Origin: Alistipes sp.
GTDB taxonomy: Bacteria > Bacteroidota > Bacteroidia > Bacteroidales > Rikenellaceae
DNA: 64,000 nucleotides
NCBI GenBank assembly: GCA_017520545.1
Contig: JAFXFM010000013.1
Coordinates: 124,001 to 188,000 of the forward strand
Direction of reading: 5' to 3'
Position 1 is the first letter of the stretch. Each line of letters starts with the position of its first letter. The notes below the pieces were generated by a model that saw only the letters and a program-made list of their open reading frames with translations, was not told the origin of the DNA and searched no databases. This document shows, one piece after another, positions 9,701 through 16,572 of this stretch. A program made the position numbers and the translations under genes.

Positions 9701-9835
9701 TACGACCGTAGCACCCACCAGCGGTTTGCCGTTACTATCTGTTACATAGCCCTTTAACGAGGCTGTGGTAGTTTGAGTCGATGCGGAAAAAGATACTGCA
9801 ACCAACGCTATAAAAGCAAGAATAAAACGCTTCAT
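6722..9835 (-). CDS. Oar-like TonB-dependent receptor under FMN riboswitch
   Basis: 1037-residue outer membrane receptor. A signal peptide is followed by a CarboxypepD_reg-like beta-sandwich ('GYVTDSNGKPLVGATV', about residues 30-110). A plug domain follows, with Oar-type sequence 'SRSIDDITRLAPQA' and a Gly/Asn-rich stretch around residues 160-235. A long barrel ends in 'MQVGVRVVF'. Oar-like receptors are usually of unknown substrate or linked to proteins and lipids. Here the upstream FMN riboswitch argues for uptake of riboflavin or another flavin. An in-frame TTG six codons upstream exists, but the ATG at 9835 precedes the signal peptide directly. No inner membrane riboflavin transporter is adjacent. 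The flavin role is inferred from the riboswitch alone. Confidence 0.85.
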   Translation of the reverse strand: MKRFILAFIALVAVSFSASTQTTTASLKGYVTDSNGKPLVGATVVATHTPTETVYGTTTDINGAYRLQGLRVGAPYTVEFSFVGYKGEKIDNIALALGANEEINIVLADTQAIDAVVVTGNKFTESRMGAGEVFHSDLIERTPTVSRSIDDITRLAPQAMISKDGGISIAGTNSRYNSFQIDGTASNDMYGLTSTGTNGGLAGANPIPLDAISDIQVVTAPFDVRQGGFSGGGINAITKSGSNTFSGTAYTYYNNQNFYGRSPINGAKLSTQQTQIYGVSLGGAIVKNKLFFFLNGEFNLDSSPSSYYVGDSGCNISEADAKAIAERFYALTGYDGGGYGKQTLNKRTGSLIARLDWNINSRNNLSLRYNFLDARKDEFVSSATVLRFNGEGYTSIADTHSVVAELNSRVSEKMFNEFRVGYTRVHDGRDAMSGEKYPYVEIQKMRDGENTSVYIGTDPFAIMNDLVQNTVTLTDNFSYYTDAHTITVGTHNEIFNSSCLYMANALGAYTYKTLDDFLADNARKYVRNYPIGNPATNITSAQFGIYIQDEWNASPRFSMTYGLRADIPVVFGNPPTNEAFNSSDIAKKYGIRTNQVPSPTVLLSPRIGLRWRIAESADAKTLLRGGAGIFSGRIPFVWISNCFSNTGMTQRGYTLDSSKGQSVPKFGEEPTGTVGVSSNPMLNIVAKEFRYPQVMRATLALEQEYKGWHFVVEGIFSKSINDLLITNLTAQDKGAKFYAVNSTLATAENTTTLYDTSLTKEHSSIYLLSNTSKGYGYSVSASVSKHFRFGLDLYAAYTFAHSYSVMDGISAQALNTWSRNYSADSNCQQLSYSLFDVPHKVTASLSYSKRYGKVLGTTIALLYQGYSGMRYSLTYASTADANNDGSYGNTTIYVPTASELQAMEFESEEHRNAFADYIEATPALRRSRGKFLDRNALQTPFEHHLDLHIAQDIYFGAHTSRKVQISLDVINLGSLLSKDWGASYYTSKYKISPVEIYDYSTDSEGNRTPKYRFVGGSVSRNDLLSRWRMQVGVRVVF

Positions 9836-9840
9836 AAAAT

Positions 9841-9875
9841 AAAAAAATCCCAAATGTTAAACTTAAACATCGGGA
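9841..9875 (-). terminator. Riboswitch-linked terminator touching the receptor start
   Basis: On the minus strand an imperfect hairpin (arms around 9869-9875 plus inner TGTTTAA/TTAACA, closing at 9848) is followed by seven T. The run ends about six bases before the ATG at 9835. It is the natural expression platform of the FMN riboswitch. Confidence 0.7.
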
Positions 9876-9895
9876 CAGCAAGAGGCGTAAAACGC

Positions 9896-9927
9896 CAGCC
9901 AAAAGCTAACGGCTAACAGCCAATAGC
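9896..9927 (-). repeat. Heptamer array in the FMN leader
   Basis: About four 7-bp units of GCTAACG/AGCCAAT type lie between the FMN aptamer and its terminator. Confidence 0.6.
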
Positions 9928-9936
9928 AAAATTTGC

Positions 9937-10096
9937 ACTCTCTCATCCGGACTATCACCGTCGGTATCGGAATTTCACCGATTCAGTCCTCTTCGGGCGT
10001 TTGAGTGGCTCGCATTGCGCCAAACTCCTAATTAACAACACCTTCGAGGAGTCGCGGACTATCACCGCCGGTAGGGAATTACACCCTGCCCCGAGT
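9937..10096 (-). promoter_or_regulatory. FMN riboswitch (RFN element)
   Basis: Minus-strand sequence shows the RFN landmarks in order: GGGGCAGGGTG near 10093, ATTCCCTACCGGCGG-TGATAGTCCGCGA, a variable stem with a GGCGCAATGCGAGCC core, GGACTGAATCGGTG, ATTCCGATACCGACGG, and TGATAGTCCGGATGAGAGA ending near 9940. It should sense FMN and repress the downstream TonB receptor. Confidence 0.95.
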
Positions 10097-10105
10097 ATTC
10101 TTCTG

Positions 10106-10113
10106 CAAAGATA
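10106..10113 (-). promoter_or_regulatory. -7 box of the FMN-controlled receptor promoter
   Basis: TATCTTTG on the minus strand, about ten bases before the aptamer begins. Confidence 0.65.
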
Positions 10114-10177
10114 GCGAAATAAACGGAATACTGAAAGCGGAAAACGGAAAAGTTTTCCATTTTTTAGATTTTTTTGC

Positions 10178-10185
10178 TATCTTTG
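10178..10185 (+). promoter_or_regulatory. -7 box for the acidic protein gene
   Basis: TATCTTTG lies 24 nt before the ATG at 10209. It is divergent from the FMN-riboswitch promoter, with a heptamer array (10130-10159, GGAAAAC type) between the two. Confidence 0.55.
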
Positions 10186-10208
10186 TAGATTGAATAAATA
10201 GTACGACT

Positions 10209-10967
10209 ATGGATTTGAAAGTTAGATTGCAACGTATGTTGCAGATATTGGAGGGTGTGGAGCACGAAAACGCTCTTGCCGATATCGAACGCGATATCTT
10301 GTTGAACGAGTTGCGTGCCGCCTATACCGAGTTGAAGTATTCGGACGAGAGAGCGGAGACGAAAGACGAGCGTTGTGAAACAAAAACTCCTATTGCTCCT
10401 ATCGCTCCCGTTGTAGAGGTGGAGCCTGCGGTTGAGCCAGAGTCTGAATCGGACGAGGAGAACGAGCCTGAGGTGGAGGTTGAGTTGCTTTTTGATGAGA
10501 GCGACGAGGCGACAGAGCCGCAAGAGGAAAACGAGATTACGGAGCCGGTCGCCGAACCGGAGCCAATCGCCAAGCCAATCGTTGAGGCGGAGCAACAGGA
10601 TGTGGTCGAGGAGGACAATCGCCATAGCGCAATTATGTCGCTATACGATGAGGGTTCGGTAACTACCATTGGAGAGCAGTTCCACGAAGCGCCATCGGTG
10701 GCAGATAGTATCGCTTGCCCAAAGGGTGTAGCCGAGAGTGCACCCGTAGCGTCGTTGCGAGATGCGATAGGCGTAGCCGACAAGTATATGCTCGTACGCG
10801 AATTGTTTGGCGATGATAGCGAGGCGTATGAGGCGGCTATTGATGCTCTCGAAGCACAACCGTCGCTCGACGACTGTATCATCTACATCTCCGAGAATTA
10901 TGTTTGGTCGCCAAATAGCAACGCCACAAAGTTGATGATGGAGTTGCTACAACGTAAATATAACTAA
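10209..10967 (+). CDS. Acidic conserved protein, unknown function
   Basis: 252 residues with three parts. The N-terminal helical segment (1-60) looks coiled-coil-like. The middle (about 60-140) is disordered and very rich in Glu, Pro and Val. The C-terminal part (about 180-252), with 'AIGVADKYMLVRELFGDD' and 'CIIYISENYVWSP', resembles a conserved C-terminal block of uncharacterised Bacteroidota proteins. There is no signal peptide or membrane segment, so it is probably cytoplasmic. It has its own promoter and is separated from rsmI by a heptamer array. No function can be assigned. Confidence 0.75.
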   Translation: MDLKVRLQRMLQILEGVEHENALADIERDILLNELRAAYTELKYSDERAETKDERCETKTPIAPIAPVVEVEPAVEPESESDEENEPEVEVELLFDESDEATEPQEENEITEPVAEPEPIAKPIVEAEQQDVVEEDNRHSAIMSLYDEGSVTTIGEQFHEAPSVADSIACPKGVAESAPVASLRDAIGVADKYMLVRELFGDDSEAYEAAIDALEAQPSLDDCIIYISENYVWSPNSNATKLMMELLQRKYN

Positions 10968-10972
10968 AATTA

Positions 10973-11020
10973 TTTTGCATTTTGCATTATAAAAAGGCTA
11001 ATGTCCAATGGCTAATAGCT
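10973..11020 (+). repeat. Two heptamer arrays (GCATTTT and GCTAATG types)
   Basis: Two units of TTTTGCA followed after 7 nt by three units of GGCTAAT/TCCAATG type fill the gap before rsmI. Confidence 0.6.
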
Positions 11021-11028
11021 GAAAAACT

Positions 11029-11736
11029 ATGGCAAAACTCTATATTGTACCAACGCCGATAGGCAACTTGGAGGATATAACCCTTCGTGCAATACGCATA
11101 TTGAAGGAGGTCGATTTTATCCTTGCCGAGGATACTCGCACGAGTTCGGTATTGTTGAAACATCTCGGCATCGAGAAGCCATTGCGCTCGCATCACAAGT
11201 TTAACGAACACGCCACGGTGCAGATGGTTGCCGATGCGATAGAGGCGGGCAAGGATGTGGCGTTGGTGTCGGACGCAGGAACACCGGGCATCTCCGACCC
11301 GGGATTTTTGCTTGTGCGCACCTGCGTAGAGCGCGGTATAGACGTTACTACGCTGCCGGGAGCAACAGCCTTTGTGCCGGCATTGGTGCAGAGCGGTTTC
11401 CCGTGCGACAGATTCTGCTTCGAGGGCTTCCTTCCGCAAAAGAAGGGACGTAAGAAGCGTATCGAGGCGTTGGCAGCGGAGGAGCGCACGATGATATTTT
11501 ACGAGTCGCCTTTCCGTGTAGTAAAGTGCTTGGAACAGTTGGCAGAGGTGCTTGGAGAGGAGCGCGAGGTGGCTGTTTCGCGCGAAATAACAAAGATGTT
11601 CGAGGAGACCGTGCGCGGCACGCTTGCCGAGGTGGCGGAGCACTTCCGTCAGCACACGCCAAAGGGTGAGTTTGTGATTGTTGTAGCAGGTCGCTCGACC
11701 AAGAAGTCGAAAGATGACGAAAATGAAGAGGATTAA
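11029..11736 (+). CDS. rsmI: 16S rRNA 2'-O-methyltransferase RsmI
   Basis: 235-residue tetrapyrrole-methylase-fold enzyme that 2'-O-methylates cytidine 1402 of 16S rRNA using SAM. The N-terminal signature 'YIVPTPIGNLEDITLRA' and 'LAEDTRTSSVLLKHLGI' are diagnostic. 'SDAGTPGISDPG' (about residues 82-93) and 'LPGATAFVPAL' line the SAM site. The C-terminal tail is Lys/Asp/Glu rich. The 3' end overlaps the following acyltransferase gene by 23 nt, so the two are in one operon. Confidence 0.95.
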   Translation: MAKLYIVPTPIGNLEDITLRAIRILKEVDFILAEDTRTSSVLLKHLGIEKPLRSHHKFNEHATVQMVADAIEAGKDVALVSDAGTPGISDPGFLLVRTCVERGIDVTTLPGATAFVPALVQSGFPCDRFCFEGFLPQKKGRKKRIEALAAEERTMIFYESPFRVVKCLEQLAEVLGEEREVAVSREITKMFEETVRGTLAEVAEHFRQHTPKGEFVIVVAGRSTKKSKDDENEED

Positions 11737-12664
11737 GGATATATACGAGAGTGTTGTGGTTTCGCTGTTGTGGGGACTCTGTTACCTTATAGCGATACAC
11801 CCTCGCTGTATCCGATATGGAGTGTTTGTCCCCTTCGTATCTTTCATATTACGCCGAGTTGCGCACTATCGCGAGGAGGTTGTTATGCGTCAGCTGCGAG
11901 CTTCGTTTCCGAATAAATCGGAGGCTGAACTTGCCGAGATATGTAGTCGTTTTTATCGCCACCTTGCCGAGATGATTGTCGAGACGCTCTCGTTGGCGGG
12001 AATGAACGATAAGAAGCGTCGCCGTGCAACCGAATTTAATCTTACAGAGAATTTTCACGAGGAGATTGCGGGGCGCAACGTTGTGGTGCTGACATCGCAT
12101 TATGGCTTTTGGGAGATAGCACTAAACCTCTACCTCGTAACTCCAAATCACCACTTGGTCGTGGCTTATCGTCCGTTGAAGAGCCGAATTATGGGCAAAC
12201 TCTATCATCGTTTGCGCAACAATAGTTCGGTGGACGTAGTGGCAAGCAAGCAGTTTATGCGCCACTATATTGCCAATCGCAACGGCATAAATGGCAAGAA
12301 TCTCGTTGTGGGGCTTATCTCCGACCAGAACTGCCCTGTTACGAAGGGTTGCTGTTGGCACGACTTCTTAAATCACGACTCGATATTCTTCGATGGGGGT
12401 GAGCAGTTGGCTATGAAGTTCAATCTGCCGGTCTACTATTTGGAATTGGAGCGTATCGAGGCTGGTCGCTATCGCCATAACTACACCCTGATATACGATG
12501 GTAAAGAGGCTGTGAAACCTCACGAGATAACCGAGCGATATGTACGCTGTTTGGAGCGTACCATCGAGGCGAAACCAGAGTACTGGATGTGGTCGCATCG
12601 CCGCTGGAAGAATCGCCCAACCGATGGGGCAAAATTCTACGATAACTATAAAGGTGAGGAGTAG
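11714..12664 (+). CDS. LpxL/HtrB-type lysophospholipid acyltransferase
   Basis: 316-residue membrane-anchored acyltransferase of the lipid A late-acyltransferase family, which transfers an acyl chain onto the lipid A precursor at the cytoplasmic face of the inner membrane. One N-terminal membrane segment (about 12-40) is followed by the catalytic HX4E motif in 'SHYGFWE' (about residues 121-127). Further family blocks are 'SDQN' and 'MWSHRRWKNRP' at the C-terminus. An ATG three codons later (11723) is also possible. It overlaps rsmI and its stop overlaps the next start in TAGTG, so translation is probably coupled. Confidence 0.9.
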   Translation: MTKMKRIKDIYESVVVSLLWGLCYLIAIHPRCIRYGVFVPFVSFILRRVAHYREEVVMRQLRASFPNKSEAELAEICSRFYRHLAEMIVETLSLAGMNDKKRRRATEFNLTENFHEEIAGRNVVVLTSHYGFWEIALNLYLVTPNHHLVVAYRPLKSRIMGKLYHRLRNNSSVDVVASKQFMRHYIANRNGINGKNLVVGLISDQNCPVTKGCCWHDFLNHDSIFFDGGEQLAMKFNLPVYYLELERIEAGRYRHNYTLIYDGKEAVKPHEITERYVRCLERTIEAKPEYWMWSHRRWKNRPTDGAKFYDNYKGEE

Positions 12665-13668
12665 TGAAGACGGCTGTCGTAATACTTAATTGGAACGGAT
12701 TGCAGCACCTGCAACACTATCTGCCGAGCGTGGTGGCAACTACGCCCGATGCCGATATTGTGGTTGCCGATAATGGCTCGACCGACGGCTCGGTAGCGTG
12801 GCTGCGCGAGGCGATGCCGAATGTGCGCCTTGTTCTGCTCGATAAGAATTACGGCTTTGCCGAGGGATACAATCGCGCCTTGCAACAGCTGTCGGGCTAC
12901 GAGGTTTTTGTCTTACTCAACTCCGATATTGAACCTGCCGAGGGGTGGTTGTCGCCACTTTTGGAGCAGTTGGAGCGTAATTCCGATGTAGCGGTCGTAG
13001 TGCCTAAAATTCTTGACGATAAGTGTCGCGAGAAGTTTGAGTATGCCGGTGCAGCGGGTGGCTTCGTGGATATCTTGGGATACCCCTTCTGTCGAGGCCG
13101 CATACTCTCAACTGTGGAGCACGACTACGGGCAATATGACACGCAGTGCGATGTGATGTGGGGTAGCGGTGCCGCATTCTGCTGTCGTGCCGAGGTCTTT
13201 ATCGAGCTGGGAGGTTTCGCTGCCGAGTTCTTTGCCCATCAAGAGGAGATAGACCTCTGCTGGCGCGTGTGGCTCTCGGGACGCAGAGTTGTTGTCGAAC
13301 CTCGCTCAAAGGTTTATCACTTGGGCGGAGCAACTCTCTCTGTCGATTCGCCGTTCAAGACGATGCTAAATCATCGTAACAACCTCGCAATGCTCTACCG
13401 TTGCGCCCCTACTGCGCAACGATTGCTGGTTGCGGTAGTGCGCCCAGCGTTGGATTTTGCTGCCTTTTTGGCTTACCTATTGCAGGGTAAGAAGGGTAGT
13501 GCAAGGGCGGTGTTTCAGGCGTGGCGCGACTTCTTGCGTTGGCACGGACGACTATCAGCCGAGCGCAAGGCTATTCGTAGCAACGTAAAACGCGAGGCTC
13601 CGATATATAAAGGCTCAATAATTTTGCGTTATATCTTTGGACGTAGAACATTTCAAAAGCAGAACTAA
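12664..13668 (+). CDS. Family 2 glycosyltransferase (rhamnosyltransferase-like)
   Basis: 334 residues. GT-A fold with 'VVILNWNGLQHL' at the N-terminus, 'VVADNGSTDGS' (about 35-45), the metal-binding region 'VLLNSDIEPAEGW' (about 82-94) and 'ECF-type' aromatic region 'HQEEIDLCWRVW' near residue 200. The C-terminal part contains hydrophobic stretches compatible with membrane association. It starts at GTG, overlapping the acyltransferase stop by one base, and its own stop overlaps the next ATG. It probably adds a sugar to a lipid-linked or surface glycan; donor and acceptor are unknown. Confidence 0.88.
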   Translation: MKTAVVILNWNGLQHLQHYLPSVVATTPDADIVVADNGSTDGSVAWLREAMPNVRLVLLDKNYGFAEGYNRALQQLSGYEVFVLLNSDIEPAEGWLSPLLEQLERNSDVAVVVPKILDDKCREKFEYAGAAGGFVDILGYPFCRGRILSTVEHDYGQYDTQCDVMWGSGAAFCCRAEVFIELGGFAAEFFAHQEEIDLCWRVWLSGRRVVVEPRSKVYHLGGATLSVDSPFKTMLNHRNNLAMLYRCAPTAQRLLVAVVRPALDFAAFLAYLLQGKKGSARAVFQAWRDFLRWHGRLSAERKAIRSNVKREAPIYKGSIILRYIFGRRTFQKQN

Positions 13669-14378
13669 TGAAAAAGATAGTAATAATTCCAACCTATAAC
13701 GAGTGTGAGAATGTGGCTCGTATGACCGATAAGGTGATGTCGTTGGCAGGGGAGTTTGACCTCCTCTATGTTGATGATGGCTCGCCCGATGGTACGGCTG
13801 CTATTATTCGCGAGAAGATGGCGCAGTACGGCTCACGCGTGAACCTGATTGAGCGCAGTGGCAAACTCGGCTTGGGCACGGCATATATTGAGGGTTTCAA
13901 GTGGGCTCTGGCGCACGATTACGACCAGATTTTTGAGATGGATTGCGACTTCTCGCACAATCCCGACGATCTGCTGCGACTCTCTGCGCGTTTGGAGAAC
14001 GATGCTGACGTGGTTATAGGCTCTCGCTATATTACGGGTATGAATGTGGTGAATTGGCCACTCTCCCGCATACTTATCTCCTACGGGGCATCGCTCTATG
14101 TCCGCCTTGTAACGGGTATTGGTATCTATGACTCGACAGCAGGTTTTGTCGGCTATCGCAAGGAGGTGTTGCAGGCCATCAATCTCGACCAAATAAGAAT
14201 GGTAGGCTATGGCTTTCAAATCGAAATGAAGTATATGGCAAAGCGCCACGGATTCCGCTTGCGTGAGGAGTCGATAGTGTTTACCGACCGTGAGCTGGGC
14301 ACATCTAAGATGTCGAGCAGTATATTTGGTGAAGCCTTCTTCGGAGTGTTGAAATTACCTTTTAGGCGTTTGAAATAG
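13668..14378 (+). CDS. Polyprenol-phosphate mannosyltransferase (Dpm1-like)
   Basis: 236-residue GT2 enzyme of the dolichol-phosphate mannose synthase type, which loads a sugar from a nucleotide donor onto polyprenyl phosphate. Signatures are 'IIPTYNECENV' at the N-terminus, 'LYVDDGSPDGT' (about 34-44), 'EMDCDFSHNPDDL' (about 91-103) and 'IGSRY'. It lacks the C-terminal membrane helices found in some relatives. The ATG overlaps the previous stop (TAATG). With the preceding glycosyltransferase and acyltransferase it forms an envelope-glycolipid set. Confidence 0.92.
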   Translation: MKKIVIIPTYNECENVARMTDKVMSLAGEFDLLYVDDGSPDGTAAIIREKMAQYGSRVNLIERSGKLGLGTAYIEGFKWALAHDYDQIFEMDCDFSHNPDDLLRLSARLENDADVVIGSRYITGMNVVNWPLSRILISYGASLYVRLVTGIGIYDSTAGFVGYRKEVLQAINLDQIRMVGYGFQIEMKYMAKRHGFRLREESIVFTDRELGTSKMSSSIFGEAFFGVLKLPFRRLK

Positions 14379-14392
14379 GCGAAAAGTTGTAA

Positions 14393-15325
14393 GTGAAGAG
14401 ACCATTCAACATACTACTGACACTTCTTGCACTGCTGTTTTCGGGTGCAGCGATGGCGCAGACCAAGATTATTGACCCCAACCTCGCTGTGTCGTCGAAA
14501 ATCGCTCCTGCATACTTCGGTCCCAACGCATTTCCGGTGCCCGATATGCTTGACGGTCGTACCTCCTCGGAGTTGAAGTTGGAACTCTACGGCGACTGCT
14601 TCCTCGGCACAACTACGGGTAGGGTGGCAGACGACATTACAAGTGATTTGTTCGCCAAGATAACTATACCTCTCTTTACTCCAAAGGTCAATCTCACGGT
14701 GTGGATGCCGATATTCGAATACTTTTACACCTCGGCAGAGTTGAATGCTTTGCGACGACTGCCTGCGCCATACGATAAGATGGCGTTGCAGGGGTACGAC
14801 TCGGGTGATGTGTATGTTTCGGCAGATGTGCGAATACTCTCGCAAGATAGACATCACGTAGATATAGCAGGGCGTGCTGCATTGAAAACTGCTTCGGCAA
14901 ACAAGTTTACAGAGGGGCGCTGTTACGACGCTCCGGGTTACTTTTTCGATGTTGCTATTGGTCGTGGTTTCGAGTTTGGCGGTGGCAATCACAACCTTCG
15001 CATCGCTGCGAGTGTGGGATTTCTGTGCTGGCAAACTGATAACGGACGGCAGAACGATGCAGTGATGTATGGCGCAAAAGTGGCGTATCAATACAAGAAA
15101 TTCAGCATCGACACCACCTTTGGCGGATATTGCGGTTGGGAGCGTGATGGCGACCGTCCGATGACCTTAAAGACGAATTTTTCGTACCATATCGGCGCTC
15201 TGGCGTTGCAGGCAGGGCATCAAGTGGGCTTTATGGATTGGCCCTACCACCAAATCCGAGTGGGCGCAACATACGCCTTCGATATATTGAATCGAAAGAA
15301 GGGTGGAGAGCCGAAAGATATATAA
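14393..15325 (+). CDS. Exported probable outer membrane barrel protein
   Basis: 310-residue protein with a clear signal peptide (cleavage near 'GAAMAQ') and a body of alternating hydrophobic/polar strands with many Tyr, Phe and Gly. It ends in 'IRVGATYAFDILNRKKGGEP'. No family is recognised. It begins at GTG 15 nt after the mannosyltransferase gene, so it is probably the last gene of the rsmI operon, and it is convergent with xpt (8 nt between stops). A transport or structural role in the outer membrane is inference. Confidence 0.65.
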   Translation: MKRPFNILLTLLALLFSGAAMAQTKIIDPNLAVSSKIAPAYFGPNAFPVPDMLDGRTSSELKLELYGDCFLGTTTGRVADDITSDLFAKITIPLFTPKVNLTVWMPIFEYFYTSAELNALRRLPAPYDKMALQGYDSGDVYVSADVRILSQDRHHVDIAGRAALKTASANKFTEGRCYDAPGYFFDVAIGRGFEFGGGNHNLRIAASVGFLCWQTDNGRQNDAVMYGAKVAYQYKKFSIDTTFGGYCGWERDGDRPMTLKTNFSYHIGALALQAGHQVGFMDWPYHQIRVGATYAFDILNRKKGGEPKDI

Positions 15326-15333
15326 ACGACGCC

Positions 15334-15909
15334 CTATAATTCGCTTACAAACTCGATTTTGCAGTCGGATAATGACTTGATACGGGCGAGCGACTCCACT
15401 CTTACGCCTACGTTGCGGAGATAATCGCCACCATCTTGAAAAGCCTTTTCAATCAGGAACCCCATTCCTACAATCTCGGCTTCGGCCTGCTTTGCAAGGT
15501 CGATAATGCCCTTTGCAGCGTTGCCATTTGCCAAGAAATCATCAATAAATAGTATGCGGTCGCCTTTGTTTAGGTACTCGCCACTTACGCAAATATCGTA
15601 CTCGCGCCCCTTTGTGAAGGAGAATACCTTGGTGTGGAGGATATTTGCCATAGTGCTTGGAATCTTCTTCTTGGCAAACACTACGGGGAGATTTAGCAGG
15701 TAGCCAACCATAATTGCTGGGGCGATGCCACTCGCTTCGATAGTTACTATTTTGTCAATTTTATCGCCCGCAAAACGCTTTACGAACTCATCGGCCATCG
15801 CCTTCATCAACAGCGGGTCCATCTGATGGTTGATAAAACTATCGACTTTGAGTATTCCGCCTTCGAGACATTTGCCATCACGAATAATTCGTTCTTTGAG
15901 AAGTTTCAT
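15334..15909 (-). CDS. xpt: Xanthine phosphoribosyltransferase
   Basis: 191-residue purine-salvage enzyme that converts xanthine and PRPP to XMP. '[16 protein letters not shown]' near the N-terminus is characteristic of Xpt, and the PRPP loop is '[16 protein letters not shown]' (about residues 123-138). The frame is open upstream to 16056, but the ATG at 15909 gives the family N-terminus '[12 protein letters not shown]' and lies just behind a TAnnTTTG box. No purine riboswitch was seen in the short leader. Confidence 0.95.
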   Translation of the reverse strand: MKLLKERIIRDGKCLEGGILKVDSFINHQMDPLLMKAMADEFVKRFAGDKIDKIVTIEASGIAPAIMVGYLLNLPVVFAKKKIPSTMANILHTKVFSFTKGREYDICVSGEYLNKGDRILFIDDFLANGNAAKGIIDLAKQAEAEIVGMGFLIEKAFQDGGDYLRNVGVRVESLARIKSLSDCKIEFVSEL

Positions 15910-15929
15910 AGTGTTAGGATTATTTTCAT

Positions 15930-15937
15930 CAAAGATA
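15930..15937 (-). promoter_or_regulatory. -7 box for xpt
   Basis: TATCTTTG on the minus strand, 20 nt upstream of the xpt ATG. Confidence 0.6.
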
Positions 15938-15992
15938 GCTAAAAAATTTCTTTTATCAACATAACAATCTTTTAAATTATCGAATCGTTTAC

Positions 15993-16000
15993 TATCTTTG
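15993..16000 (+). promoter_or_regulatory. -7 box for ispF
   Basis: TATCTTTG 17 nt before the ispF ATG, divergent from the xpt promoter. Confidence 0.6.
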
Positions 16001-16017
16001 TAGAAAATTATGTTGTT

Positions 16018-16497
16018 ATGGTGGATTTCAGAGTTGGACACGGCTACGATGTACACGCCCTTGGCGACGGTTTACGCTTGGTGCTGGGTGGGGTAGAGAT
16101 ACCTCATTCGAAGGGCTGTATTGCCCATTCGGACGGCGATGTGTTGGTTCACGCTATTTGCGATGCACTACTTGGTGCGCTGGCGCTGGGCGATATCGGT
16201 CAGCACTTCCCCGATACCTCGGCAGAGTTTAAGGGTATCAATTCGCTCGTGCTTCTGCGTCGGGTTGTTGCGCTCCTTGGTGAGAGGGGGTATCGCATCG
16301 GGAATATCGACTCTACGGTGGCTATGCAACGCCCGAAACTACGCCCATATATCGACCAGATGCGCGAGCGCATTGCCGAAGCGGCAGGAGTATCGGTAGA
16401 GCAGGTTTCGGTGAAGGCGACAACTACCGAACATCTCGGCTTCGAGGGCGAGGAGAAGGGTGTATCGGCTACGGCAGTAGCGATAGTAATGAAATAG
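16018..16497 (+). CDS. ispF: 2-C-methyl-D-erythritol 2,4-cyclodiphosphate synthase
   Basis: 159-residue enzyme of the MEP isoprenoid pathway. It cyclises CDP-ME-2-phosphate to MEcPP with release of CMP. The zinc ligands are in 'GHGYDVH' (residues 8-14) and near '[15 protein letters not shown]' (about 37-51). 'DIGQHFPDT' and '[15 protein letters not shown]' are further family blocks. It stands alone behind its own promoter. Confidence 0.97.
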   Translation: MVDFRVGHGYDVHALGDGLRLVLGGVEIPHSKGCIAHSDGDVLVHAICDALLGALALGDIGQHFPDTSAEFKGINSLVLLRRVVALLGERGYRIGNIDSTVAMQRPKLRPYIDQMRERIAEAAGVSVEQVSVKATTTEHLGFEGEEKGVSATAVAIVMK

Positions 16498-16524
16498 ACG
16501 AAAGTTGGTATATAATTATCAATT

Positions 16525-16555
16525 TAGCTAATGGCTAATGACCAATGGCTAATTG
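16525..16555 (+). repeat. Heptamer array (GCTAATG type) before pepD
   Basis: Four 7-bp units. The array creates an in-frame upstream ATG at 16531 that would add 14 spurious residues to PepD. Confidence 0.65.
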
Positions 16556-16572
16556 CAAAAAAGAATATAGAT

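Noticed and set aside
16531..16572. Extended N-terminus for PepD
   Set aside because: The extra codons are a translation of a heptamer array; the family N-terminus begins at the ATG at 16573.
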